DNA of 47,693 nt from a virus. The stretch lies in IMG/VR virus record IMGVR_UViG_3300025326_000061, positions 1 through 47,693 of that record; one strand, given 5' to 3'. Below are positions 22,800 to 29,803 of this stretch, in pieces. Below the pieces are notes generated by a model. It made no database searches, was not told where the DNA came from, and saw only the letters and a program-made list of their open reading frames with translations. How positions within the stretch are numbered: position 1 is the stretch's first letter; the number at the start of each line of letters is the position of its first letter. Position numbers and translations under genes: made by a program.

Positions 22800-23502
22800 T
22801 GATCGAGTAGCAGAGCTAAAGAAGAATAAGCATCTTCTTGGAGATAGTGATGAAGCCTTTGCCCACAATCTTATCCAATACTTTGAAACTCGTGGATACC
22901 TCAGCGAGAAACAAGTTTACTGGATTGATAAACTGCTGGTTAGATGTAATACAGCAGGAGATAGAGAAGAAAAGCGAGTCGAAGAAGTATTCGATGGGAC
23001 AAAGCTGCGAGATTTATTTATCAAAGCTGCCTCAAATCTCAAGTTCCCGGCTCTTAAGATTAAGCTCCCAGAAGATTCAAGAATCAACATCCATTTTTAT
23101 CGTGCCAGCAGTCTCAGCAAGACACCTAGCTTTATCCTTATCACCAACGGAAAGCACTGGCCTGAACGCTCTCTCTATGGTAGCATTAATCTTAAGGGAG
23201 AAGGACAGATTACAAAGGCTCTTCGACCCGAGATTAAAACTATTATCCGCAAGATTGCAGCTAATCCGGTCGAAACTGCGAAGCTCTCAGGTATTGAGTT
23301 TTCGCACTGTTGCTTTTGCGGACTGGAACTTACAAACAAGATTTCTCTTTATCATGGTTACGGCCCAATCTGTGCAGCAAAATGGGGTCTCCCGTGGGAA
23401 GGGAAAGAAGAAGAAACTAAAGAAGCAAAGCTGATAGATATTGGACAAGATGATACTGATCCTGATTTCTATGATAGACTAGGGAACCAAGATGAAAAGT
23501 AA
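22780..23502 (+). CDS. Protein with C-terminal DUF6011-like zinc finger
   Basis: This encodes 240 residues. I choose ATG 22780 (MTLQRLDD) because AGGAG lies eight bases upstream. An upstream in-frame start lacks a ribosome binding site. Residues about 1-60 are helical. Residues 175-203 form a treble-clef-like zinc site: CCFCGLEL followed by GYGPICAAKWG. That is the signature of the DUF6011 family found in many phages and usually linked to DNA or replication proteins. The middle domain is not recognised. The tail is acidic. Confidence 0.65.
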   Translation: MTLQRLDDRVAELKKNKHLLGDSDEAFAHNLIQYFETRGYLSEKQVYWIDKLLVRCNTAGDREEKRVEEVFDGTKLRDLFIKAASNLKFPALKIKLPEDSRINIHFYRASSLSKTPSFILITNGKHWPERSLYGSINLKGEGQITKALRPEIKTIIRKIAANPVETAKLSGIEFSHCCFCGLELTNKISLYHGYGPICAAKWGLPWEGKEEETKEAKLIDIGQDDTDPDFYDRLGNQDEK

Positions 23503-23815
23503 ACTACTCGCTTCACTGCTGCTCCTCACTGTTGGATGTGCTGCTGTGCGAACTACAACAGTAGTAAAGCATGAAGTCTCCTTGGAAGAGATAAACAAAG
23601 TATGCTTTCGTTCTCCTCATGGTCAAAAGCCCAGTAACTTTGGCTGCGCTTATTTTTCTGCTGGACAACCTTGCACCATCTATGTGCCTAAGAAGAGTGA
23701 ATATGCAGAAATGCGTAGAATCAATCCAAAGATTGCACACATAGATGATCTTACAATAGAGCTTTATCTACTCGGCCACGAAACTAAGCATTGTTTTGAT
23801 GGTCACTGGCATTAA
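23492..23815 (+). CDS. Lipoprotein with HExxH motif (putative membrane-anchored metallopeptidase-like)
   Basis: This encodes 107 residues. A short signal sequence ends in the lipobox LTVGC (Cys16), so the mature protein would be an exported lipoprotein anchored in a Gram-negative envelope. Near the C-terminus LLGHETKHCFDGHWH (residues 93-107) holds HExxH at 96-100 plus two more histidines (105, 107) that could complete a zinc site. Six internal Cys/His suggest further structure. It sits in the early operon, not the lysis cassette. It could alter the envelope of the infected cell, for example in superinfection exclusion. Catalysis is not demonstrated. Confidence 0.65.
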   Translation: MKSKLLASLLLLTVGCAAVRTTTVVKHEVSLEEINKVCFRSPHGQKPSNFGCAYFSAGQPCTIYVPKKSEYAEMRRINPKIAHIDDLTIELYLLGHETKHCFDGHWH

Positions 23816-23844
23816 ATAACTTAACAACTTAACAGGAGACTCAA

Positions 23845-24087
23845 ATGAAGCCTCAAACCCCGAAGCAGAAACTCGCACTTGAATACGGCAGCAACCTGCG
23901 AGTGATTAAAGGCTGCTGCACACAACTGCGGAATGCTATCAGCAAATTACTTCCGGCGGAGGATAGCTACCATCCTCTTGTTCTTAAGCACATTGAACAA
24001 GCACTGACAGACGCAAACAAAGTTCGCTTTGAAGTTAAGAGAGAGGAACTAGCCGAATCCGCGGCCTTGACAACGCCTTCGGCCTGA
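23845..24087 (+). CDS. Small helical protein of unknown function
   Basis: This encodes 80 residues starting at ATG after ACAGGAG. It is basic and helical (EYGSNLRVIKGCCTQLRNAI) with an Ala/Thr tail. Its last codons contain the -35 box of the downstream promoter. It may be a small regulator. No family is recognised. Confidence 0.55.
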   Translation: MKPQTPKQKLALEYGSNLRVIKGCCTQLRNAISKLLPAEDSYHPLVLKHIEQALTDANKVRFEVKREELAESAALTTPSA

Positions 24088-24095
24088 TGTAGAAT
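24067..24095 (+). promoter_or_regulatory. Strong internal promoter for the 24187 gene
   Basis: TTGACA (24067-24072), a 17-base spacer and TAGAAT (24090-24095) give a near-consensus sigma70 promoter embedded in the end of the preceding gene. The start site would be near 24102, leaving an 85-base leader before the ATG at 24187. Confidence 0.8.
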
Positions 24096-24186
24096 GTCCG
24101 TTAGCATCAACGAACGAAAGAACCCTTCCAAACATCTTTCTATCGTTGCTGTGGAGTTTAATTCCTAACCCTGAAGGAGAGTAGCA

Positions 24187-24813
24187 ATGGGAGAAAATCC
24201 CGCACAAGCAGTAGCAAGTCCTATCCCTGGAACGCTTCTCAAGTCCGAGAAGTTTCACTTCAAGAAAGATGAACTGGGAGTGAAACGTCCCACTGTGGAA
24301 CTTGCGTTGCCAGTTCCTACCGAAGATGGCATCCAGTTGATGCTGAAAGACGAGAAACAGAAGGCTTTTCTTCTGGAAGTTCTTGCCGAAGTTGTCAAGG
24401 ACTATGCTCGTCTGCAAGTTGGTGACGAGAACTCTCCTGTGAATAAGCAGGAAGAACTCGACATCAGCAAGTTGACGATGGAGTTCATCGCCAACATTCC
24501 ACCCTCCGAACGGCGTGGTGGTGGTATCAGCAAGGAAACCTGGGCAGAGTTCTTCAAGGATTACCTTGATGTTATGCCTTCGGTTACCGGGAAGAAGAAA
24601 GAACAGGTCGAGAACGCTGCGAAGTTGTTCGTTGCACGTTTGCAGCCTGTCAAGACTCAGAAGAAGATTCTGAGCTTCCTGAAGGATCAGCTTGGCATGT
24701 GGTTTACCAACACGCAGGCAGCAGAAGAATACTCGGAAGTCTACGAGTTTCTCGCTGGCAAGATCGAAGATCTGCTGAAGCGCGACGAAGCAGAACTGCT
24801 CGCCAATCTGTAA
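24187..24813 (+). CDS. Highly expressed early protein, paralogue of the 15822 gene (unknown)
   Basis: This encodes 208 residues, with an ideal ribosome binding site (GAAGGAG). It is acidic-to-neutral and helical, with an N-terminal beta segment (SEKFHFKKDELGVKRPTVEL) and a charged C-terminal helix. Codons are biased to AAG, CTG and C-ending forms, unlike its neighbours. It has its own promoter and an intrinsic terminator, so it is a monocistronic, strongly expressed unit. Its domain order resembles the 238-residue leftward protein (15822-16538). A DNA-binding or coating role is possible. It is not a family I can name. Confidence 0.65.
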   Translation: MGENPAQAVASPIPGTLLKSEKFHFKKDELGVKRPTVELALPVPTEDGIQLMLKDEKQKAFLLEVLAEVVKDYARLQVGDENSPVNKQEELDISKLTMEFIANIPPSERRGGGISKETWAEFFKDYLDVMPSVTGKKKEQVENAAKLFVARLQPVKTQKKILSFLKDQLGMWFTNTQAAEEYSEVYEFLAGKIEDLLKRDEAELLANL

Positions 24814-24828
24814 GCTGGTGCATTAGAG

Positions 24829-24874
24829 GAAAAGAAGGCAGCCGGTAGAAATACTTGGCTGCTTTCTTCTTTTT
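24829..24874 (+). terminator. Intrinsic terminator after the 24187 gene
   Basis: An 11-bp stem (24833-24843 with 24857-24867, one G:U pair) is followed by TCTTTTT (24868-24874). The T-run ends two bases before the next ATG at 24877. Confidence 0.85.
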
Positions 24875-24876
24875 CC

Positions 24877-25236
24877 ATGAAACGAGCAGAATTTTCTTTT
24901 CAGCAAATATACAACCAATTGCTTGCTGGACAGCAGCTGGTTTTATATTTTCCTGATCCAGATGTTGCTGAAAACTTCCGCACTAGACTCCATCATCACA
25001 AAGCAAAGCAGGAGAAAGTGATGGAAGGATTAGGTTTCAGTAGCGAAGAGGATCGTACACAAGTTCGTTTCAAAGTGCAGGAGAATGTAAACGAAGCGGC
25101 AGAGAAGGACGGAACGGTAGCCTATATCAGTTTCGTTCGCAAGTCTCCGCTTCGTAAGTATCCAGTTTTAATCTTGGAACCTGACGATTTGAAAGATGCG
25201 GAAATATCAGCAAATTTGGGAGAAGCTAAAGGATAG
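24877..25236 (+). CDS. Small protein of unknown function with leader-less context
   Basis: This encodes 119 residues. The ATG at 24877 sits two bases after the U-run of the preceding terminator and has no Shine-Dalgarno sequence. It must depend on read-through or another start. The protein is charged with a beta/alpha pattern (LVLYFPDPDVAENFRTRLHH, VAYISFVRKSPLRKYPVLIL). It begins a run of small unknown genes joined by short overlaps. Confidence 0.6.
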   Translation: MKRAEFSFQQIYNQLLAGQQLVLYFPDPDVAENFRTRLHHHKAKQEKVMEGLGFSSEEDRTQVRFKVQENVNEAAEKDGTVAYISFVRKSPLRKYPVLILEPDDLKDAEISANLGEAKG

Positions 25237-25462
25237 GTATATCTGCAATGTAGAAGTTCATAAGTTAATAGCTGCTCGTGTAGTCAAAGCAGTTATTAAA
25301 GAGAAAAATAATGATGTAGCTTTTAAGCTGGCCAATTCCCACGATAAACTTTACCTTGCCATTCAGCGTTTGCGGCTTGCTGATGGCAAACATATTCGTA
25401 TTGAGTTTCGTCTTAAACAGCGTTACGGTCTGGAAGATGTGCAAAAGGAGATAGATTTGTGA
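25196..25462 (+). CDS. Small basic protein of unknown function
   Basis: This encodes 88 residues starting at ATG 25196, overlapping the preceding gene by 41 bases. It is basic with helix-strand alternation (VVKAVIKEKNNDVAFKLA, RLADGKHIRIEFRLKQRYG). It ends in a GTGA overlap with the next gene. A nucleic-acid-binding role would suit its charge. No family is recognised. Confidence 0.55.
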   Translation: MRKYQQIWEKLKDRYICNVEVHKLIAARVVKAVIKEKNNDVAFKLANSHDKLYLAIQRLRLADGKHIRIEFRLKQRYGLEDVQKEIDL

Positions 25463-25716
25463 CTGATATGCTCAAACTCAAGAATCCTGAAGCTTGGTTA
25501 AAGAGAAAAACTGAGCGACTAGCGAGAAGGAAGCGTCCAATTACCAAGCCACAGCATTACGCTATAAAGAAAGATGTTCTGCTGAAAGATGGCTCGAAAG
25601 CTAACATTCCTATTGGTGATATATTACGTGTTATCAACAGGCAGAAGATGCAGCAACAGATTGATAAGTATCCGAAAGCATTTACAAAACGTGGACAACA
25701 GAGAGGACGCGGATGA
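25459..25716 (+). CDS. Small highly basic protein (unknown)
   Basis: This encodes 85 residues from GTG 25459, with AAAAGGAG upstream. It is very basic (KTERLARRKRPITK; KRGQQRGRG at the end) and probably binds nucleic acid. GTGA overlap with the previous gene and ATGA overlap with the next show translational coupling. Confidence 0.6.
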   Translation: MTDMLKLKNPEAWLKRKTERLARRKRPITKPQHYAIKKDVLLKDGSKANIPIGDILRVINRQKMQQQIDKYPKAFTKRGQQRGRG

Positions 25717-25796
25717 AAACTCTATGCATCTATCCTGGTAACTGTGCTGATGGTTTTAGAGTTGATTACGATAAACTGGAGCAATTTCAGCCATGA
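25713..25796 (+). CDS. 27-residue microgene resembling the N-terminus of a DHH-family phosphoesterase
   Basis: I read ATG 25713, overlapping the previous stop (ATGA), to TGA 25794-25796, overlapping the next ATG (ATGA). The product MKTLCIYPGNCADGF... matches the opening beta strand and loop of DHH-superfamily phosphoesterases, where a CIYHGNCxDGF-like motif is typical. In this copy the histidine is proline and the rest of the domain is missing. It could be a truncated remnant kept for translational coupling, or a genuine micropeptide. The family resemblance rests on one short motif. Confidence 0.5.
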   Translation: MKTLCIYPGNCADGFRVDYDKLEQFQP

Positions 25797-26107
25797 ATGA
25801 ACAACCTACTCCCGGTGCTGGAGCATCAATAGAATATCCAGGACTTGCTGAATTGCAGGAAAAAATCTTGCAGCTCGATAATGCCCTCAAGCAGAACCAT
25901 CCAGGTATGGAGAGTATGCTGCAAACAATTCATAGAAACTTGGACAAAGATCCTGAGCTTGTGCATCTATTGAAGGAAGAAGATATTGCCACTATAGTTG
26001 CTGGACTGGAAAAGAAAACACAAACGAAAATTATTGATGACACGGTTAAGAGTGCTGCAAGTGGAAGAAACAAAGGTCTCAAGAATATTGGAATGGAAGA
26101 TTTATGA
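25793..26107 (+). CDS. Small helical protein of unknown function
   Basis: This encodes 104 residues. The Pro/Gly-rich N-terminus is followed by helices (YPGLAELQEKILQLDNALKQ, EEDIATIVAGLEKKTQTKII). It is coupled by ATGA to both neighbours. No family is recognised. Confidence 0.6.
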   Translation: MNEQPTPGAGASIEYPGLAELQEKILQLDNALKQNHPGMESMLQTIHRNLDKDPELVHLLKEEDIATIVAGLEKKTQTKIIDDTVKSAASGRNKGLKNIGMEDL

Positions 26108-26415
26108 CAGCCAATATTACTTTCTTAGATCAGGAACCAGATGGATGCACAAGACAGTGCAGGAAATTGTATGAATACCATCGACCTGCTATATCTTTAG
26201 CTCTGTATTCTCCTCACGTTGAAGATATGACTCTTCCGCATAAAATTTGTATCAGAGGATTTAGCTGTGGGAATGAAATATATTCTCATCTTATAATTGA
26301 ACCTACTGAGACGCTTCAACAAACTATGACAAGAGCAATATTTGATATACTTCCAAAATTTGTTAATGATGCTGAAGCAGAAAAAAAAACACTGGAAGCT
26401 GCAAGGATAAATTAA
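26104..26415 (+). CDS. Small protein of unknown function
   Basis: This encodes 103 residues, with an alpha/beta pattern containing TRQCRKLYEYHRPAISLALY, HKICIRGFSCG and a helical end. Three cysteines are present. It begins in an ATGA overlap and ends in a TAATG junction with the next gene. The function is unknown. Confidence 0.55.
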   Translation: MTANITFLDQEPDGCTRQCRKLYEYHRPAISLALYSPHVEDMTLPHKICIRGFSCGNEIYSHLIIEPTETLQQTMTRAIFDILPKFVNDAEAEKKTLEAARIN

Positions 26416-26861
26416 TGACGCATGAAACAGCCTGCTTCATCGTCACTGTATTGTTTCATCGTTTTCGTCACCGAATGTATATAAACTATTTCCATGAAAC
26501 GAAGCTTATCTTTAATTGGCTCTGCTCTGAAGAAGAATTTGAATCTGGAATGGCAACTGTCTGGCCTAACATTCAGGGTGCTGATATATGCAGCCATTGT
26601 CTGCATCTTTTTGGAATAACCATAGGGGGAAGATTACGGCCAGGATGTTGTTATTGCGAAAACGTAAGAGATGCTATCGACACAGGATACACATTAACGG
26701 AGCTGTCGAAACATTTAAGAATAAGTCGTGCGTTGTGCGAACTGCTACTATGCCACGCACTCCTTTCAGATAAAGCTTTCCAGGAGAAATGGTTTGCTAC
26801 ATCCAGCATTACTAAGGCTGAGCCACAGCAGCATAGCGTTACTGAGACGTTGCCCTCGTAA
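26415..26861 (+). CDS. Small Cys-rich protein with zinc-site pattern (unknown)
   Basis: This encodes 148 residues. It has CSHC followed after about 20 residues by CCYC, as expected for a zinc-ribbon or treble-clef site coordinated by four cysteines. A helical C-terminus follows (TELSKHLRISRALCELLLCH) that resembles a small HTH. A DNA-binding regulator is therefore possible. The AAGGA ribosome binding site and TAATG junction support the start. It overlaps the nuclease gene by 68 bases. Confidence 0.55.
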   Translation: MTHETACFIVTVLFHRFRHRMYINYFHETKLIFNWLCSEEEFESGMATVWPNIQGADICSHCLHLFGITIGGRLRPGCCYCENVRDAIDTGYTLTELSKHLRISRALCELLLCHALLSDKAFQEKWFATSSITKAEPQQHSVTETLPS

Positions 26862-27732
26862 GTATCAGTTAACTAAGCTGCTTGGTCGAGCGGAGGAAGA
26901 AAGTGAGGATCTTAGTTTTGGTAAAGCCGTTGGCTACGGAATACAGATGTTACTACTCGGCGTGCCAAGATCTAAGATCCTTTTCGACATCTTCCTTATG
27001 TGGAAGCGTGACATCATTAATGTTAGTGACGCTGAGGAGAGGAAGAAGAAAACGCTGTGGCATGTATATCACGCTCTTGAATTGTTTAAGAGGAAGTTTA
27101 AAGATCTTATCCTTGCTGAATACGATGTTGCTGTATTCAATAATGTTCCAGCTTGCGAACTTGGGTTTCGAATTAAGATCGGCAGCGGTTTCTATTATCG
27201 AGGATTTGTGGACGTTGTTCTTCTGCACAAAAGAACACGAGAGCTGCTTGTTTTGGAGGTTAAAACAACAGCTGATAAGTGGGTGCTTCCAGCGAAATAT
27301 CAAAACTCCGATCAAGACTTAGGTTATAGTTTAGTATGTGATTTCATAGCACAGAAGGATGCACAGATTCAAGGTAGTAGTTTTAAGACTTTGTATTTAG
27401 TTTACAAATCAATAGCAAAAGAGTATGAGCAGTTTACCTTTTCCAAATCTCATAGTATGCGGGCTAGATGGATTAAGCAAATGCTTATAGAAGTTGATAC
27501 TGTTAGTATTTATGACAAAGAACAAATGTGGCCGATGCATGGAGATGCTTGTATGAGCTTCGGTCGTGCTTGTGAGTTTCTTAACATTTGCACTCTCAGT
27601 GATGATGTTATTATCACTGGAGCTAATCCAAGGATTAAAGAAGAAGGAGATGCTGATTTCCACTTCAACATCTCACTTCTTGACTTGATCGAAGTTCAAC
27701 TGCAACGACATACTCAGGAGCTTAAACCATGA
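26794..27732 (+). CDS. Cas4-like PD-(D/E)XK nuclease with four Fe-S cysteines
   Basis: This encodes 312 residues from TTG 26794, which I prefer because AGGAG lies eight bases upstream. A GTG at 26728 is in frame but overlaps the preceding gene further. Landmarks: N-terminal RRCPRKY (Cys20), D140 in FVD, E155-x-K157 in LEVKTTA, the QxxxY motif (Q174/Y178), and three C-terminal cysteines C253, C260 and C266. One N-terminal plus three C-terminal cysteines around this core are diagnostic of Cas4/AddB-type 4Fe-4S nucleases. It is probably the DNA-end resection enzyme for the recombinase encoded next door. No cas genes or CRISPR array are present. Confidence 0.8.
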   Translation: MLHPALLRLSHSSIALLRRCPRKYQLTKLLGRAEEESEDLSFGKAVGYGIQMLLLGVPRSKILFDIFLMWKRDIINVSDAEERKKKTLWHVYHALELFKRKFKDLILAEYDVAVFNNVPACELGFRIKIGSGFYYRGFVDVVLLHKRTRELLVLEVKTTADKWVLPAKYQNSDQDLGYSLVCDFIAQKDAQIQGSSFKTLYLVYKSIAKEYEQFTFSKSHSMRARWIKQMLIEVDTVSIYDKEQMWPMHGDACMSFGRACEFLNICTLSDDVIITGANPRIKEEGDADFHFNISLLDLIEVQLQRHTQELKP

Positions 27733-28622
27733 AGCTGTCAGAAATGCAGAATGACGGTATATGGGTTCCCCAACATATTTGTGTGTTCGGAGAATCCAAA
27801 GCGGGTAAGACACAGCTCGCAGGCCAACTCGCAGAACGCTTCAATCTCTACTGGTTCGATCTTGAAAATGGATGGAGAACGCTGCTGAAGATGCCGAAGG
27901 AATGGCAGGAACGAGTTACATTATTTCGAATACCAGATAGTAGAAGCTATCCTGTTGGGATAGAAACTATGCGCAAGGTAGTTACTGGCGCACCGATGAA
28001 TCTTTGTGTTCACCATGGAAGACATAACTGTGGCCTCTGCGAAAAAAGTAAAGCCAGTTTTCATCCTCGATTCTGCCTACATGAACTCGGACAGAACGAT
28101 ATTTTCATTGTCGATTCGGGAACTCAGCTCGGAAACTCTGCTATTAACCATATTATTAGAAATCAAGACGAAGAATATAAACCTGGATGGGAAGATTATA
28201 GAAAGCAAGGCACGCTCCTTGATGGATTTTATAGCAACATTCAGCAAGGCGCTTATAATGTAGTCGTCCTTTGCTTAGTTACTACAGCGAGAATGGAAGA
28301 TAACGATAAGACAAGACTGGTTCCTGTTAGTGGCACTGATAACTTTAGTCGCGGTATTGCTAAGTATTTCGATCATATAGTTTACTGTGAAGCTGGTCTA
28401 GGACAGCATAATTTCGCATCCTCAACAACCTTCAAACAGCAGATACTTATTGGGAGCAGAACAGATCAAGCCATTGAAAAGTTTCAAACTCCGAAGCTAC
28501 TTCCGTTCTTCACTGGAGAGATTCCTCCGCTAAAGAAAGATCCTGTTGCTGATGTTATGGCGTCGCTGAAAGGATCAGCGGCGAAGGCTGTTGGATTAAG
28601 TCAACAAGAGGAGAAACTGTGA
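27729..28622 (+). CDS. Sak4-like RecA-fold ATPase with an inserted Cys/His cluster
   Basis: This encodes 297 residues. Walker A is GESKAGKT (21-28), Walker B DIFIVDS (124-130). Length and motif spacing fit Sak4-type single-strand annealing or RecA-like phage recombinases. Between the Walker motifs, residues 91-118 hold a cluster C93, H95, H96, H99, C101, C104, H112, C116, compatible with an inserted zinc site. It sits directly behind the Cas4-like nuclease (ATGA overlap) and two genes before an ssDNA-binding-like protein. The trio suggests a recombination module. Confidence 0.75.
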   Translation: MKLSEMQNDGIWVPQHICVFGESKAGKTQLAGQLAERFNLYWFDLENGWRTLLKMPKEWQERVTLFRIPDSRSYPVGIETMRKVVTGAPMNLCVHHGRHNCGLCEKSKASFHPRFCLHELGQNDIFIVDSGTQLGNSAINHIIRNQDEEYKPGWEDYRKQGTLLDGFYSNIQQGAYNVVVLCLVTTARMEDNDKTRLVPVSGTDNFSRGIAKYFDHIVYCEAGLGQHNFASSTTFKQQILIGSRTDQAIEKFQTPKLLPFFTGEIPPLKKDPVADVMASLKGSAAKAVGLSQQEEKL

Positions 28623-29197
28623 AGATTATAGGCTTAATGGGTAAAGCCGGGGCAGGAAAGACAACTATTTCTGATTACCTCTGCTTCAAATACGGATATT
28701 ACAGCCGCAACTTTTCCGCTCCTATCAAGGAAATGCTTAGTCAACTTCCTGGAATGGAAGATATAACTATTTGGGAACAACGAGATAGGAAGGAACGAGA
28801 ACTGTATCTATTTCAGAAGTCTCCTCGCTACTTTGCTCAGACGTTAGGAACAGAATGGGGTAGACAACTTATTCATGAAGATATTTGGATTAAATGCATG
28901 GAAGTGCATCTGTGGACTGCAAGATATGAATACTTCGTTATTCCTGATGTTCGATTTCAAAATGAAGCAGACTGGATTAGACGAAAGGATGGTATTCTTG
29001 TTACTGTTGCTCGTAATGTTGATTATGCTGTTCGTCCTCATTCCTCTGAAGTATTAGATGTTAACTTTCCAAATGAGAAACATTTTCGAATCTATAATGA
29101 TAAAACAGTGGCTGATCTATACTTTGCAGCAAATGAACTTCATGGCTTCGCTCTGCGGTATTGGGAGCAAAGGCAGCAGCAACAGGTAGTTGAATAG
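28619..29197 (+). CDS. Deoxynucleoside monophosphate kinase-like protein
   Basis: This encodes 192 residues from GTG 28619 in an ATGTGA-type junction (AAGAGGAG upstream). Walker A GLMGKAGAGKTT (residues 5-16) opens a P-loop kinase. A further FVIPDVRFQNEAD segment is the Walker B-like region of the phage dNMP kinase family (T4 gp1 type). It would phosphorylate dNMPs to dNDPs for phage DNA synthesis. Confidence 0.75.
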   Translation: MKIIGLMGKAGAGKTTISDYLCFKYGYYSRNFSAPIKEMLSQLPGMEDITIWEQRDRKERELYLFQKSPRYFAQTLGTEWGRQLIHEDIWIKCMEVHLWTARYEYFVIPDVRFQNEADWIRRKDGILVTVARNVDYAVRPHSSEVLDVNFPNEKHFRIYNDKTVADLYFAANELHGFALRYWEQRQQQQVVE

Positions 29198-29257
29198 CTG
29201 CTGTAGCACAAAGCTACATTCATTCACTCAACGCTTCATTCACTCGGAAGGTGTCTC

Positions 29258-29719
29258 ATGAGCACACAAGCTCAGCAACAAGCTGCAAACCTCGACTTCT
29301 CTATTCTCGACGGTTCACTGGATGATATTGAAGACTTGCCAGGTTTCCTGGTATTCCCCAGTGGTGCATATCTTGTTGAGTTGCATCAAGGACTCAACAA
29401 GAAAGCCATTGCCAACCATCCTGCGATTGAAATGGCGATGAAGTGCATCGAGGTGAAGGAACTGGCAGATCCGAACGACGCAGAGAAACAGCCGAAGGTC
29501 GGAGATGTCTGCACTATTGCCTTTATGCTCGACAACGAGTTCGGTCGTGGGAATCTGAAGAAGGTTCTCGAACCGATTGGTGAAAGGCTCGGTATCAAGA
29601 GCAATCAGCAAATCGTTGATGCCAGCAAAGGTATCAAAGCTCTCGTTGTAATCAAGAAAACAGAGAACAAAGAGAAGCAGAAGGAATACGCGAATCTTCT
29701 CAGGTTCGTTCCAGTCTAA
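29258..29719 (+). CDS. Possible ssDNA-binding protein (highly expressed)
   Basis: This encodes 153 residues. A disordered acidic N-terminus is followed by a beta-rich region (GFLVFPSGAYLVELHQGL, MKCIEVKELADP, VGDVCTIAFMLDNEFGRG) that reads like an OB-type or DUF669-like fold of phage ssDNA-binding proteins. Codon use is C-ending and AAG-biased as in the MCP gene. It is followed by a strong terminator. It lies with the recombinase and polymerase genes, which fits an abundant ssDNA-binding protein. No sequence signature proves it. Confidence 0.55.
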   Translation: MSTQAQQQAANLDFSILDGSLDDIEDLPGFLVFPSGAYLVELHQGLNKKAIANHPAIEMAMKCIEVKELADPNDAEKQPKVGDVCTIAFMLDNEFGRGNLKKVLEPIGERLGIKSNQQIVDASKGIKALVVIKKTENKEKQKEYANLLRFVPV

Positions 29720-29739
29720 CAGCCACAAGTTGTTAGACG

Positions 29740-29781
29740 ACAGTAGGAGCGAAGCCATAAGCCTAGCTCCTGCTGTTTTTT
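29740..29781 (+). terminator. Intrinsic terminator after the 29258 gene
   Basis: An 11-bp stem (29740-29750 with 29766-29776, one G:U pair) is followed by a run of six T residues (29776-29781). The next gene begins at 29804 with its own AGGAG, so the operon is probably interrupted here. Confidence 0.85.
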
Positions 29782-29803
29782 CCTTTTTCTTAGGAGATTA
29801 AAC

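Noticed and set aside
26794-27732. CRISPR-Cas context for the Cas4-like nuclease
   Set aside because: No repeat-spacer array and no other cas-like gene; the neighbours are recombination and replication genes.
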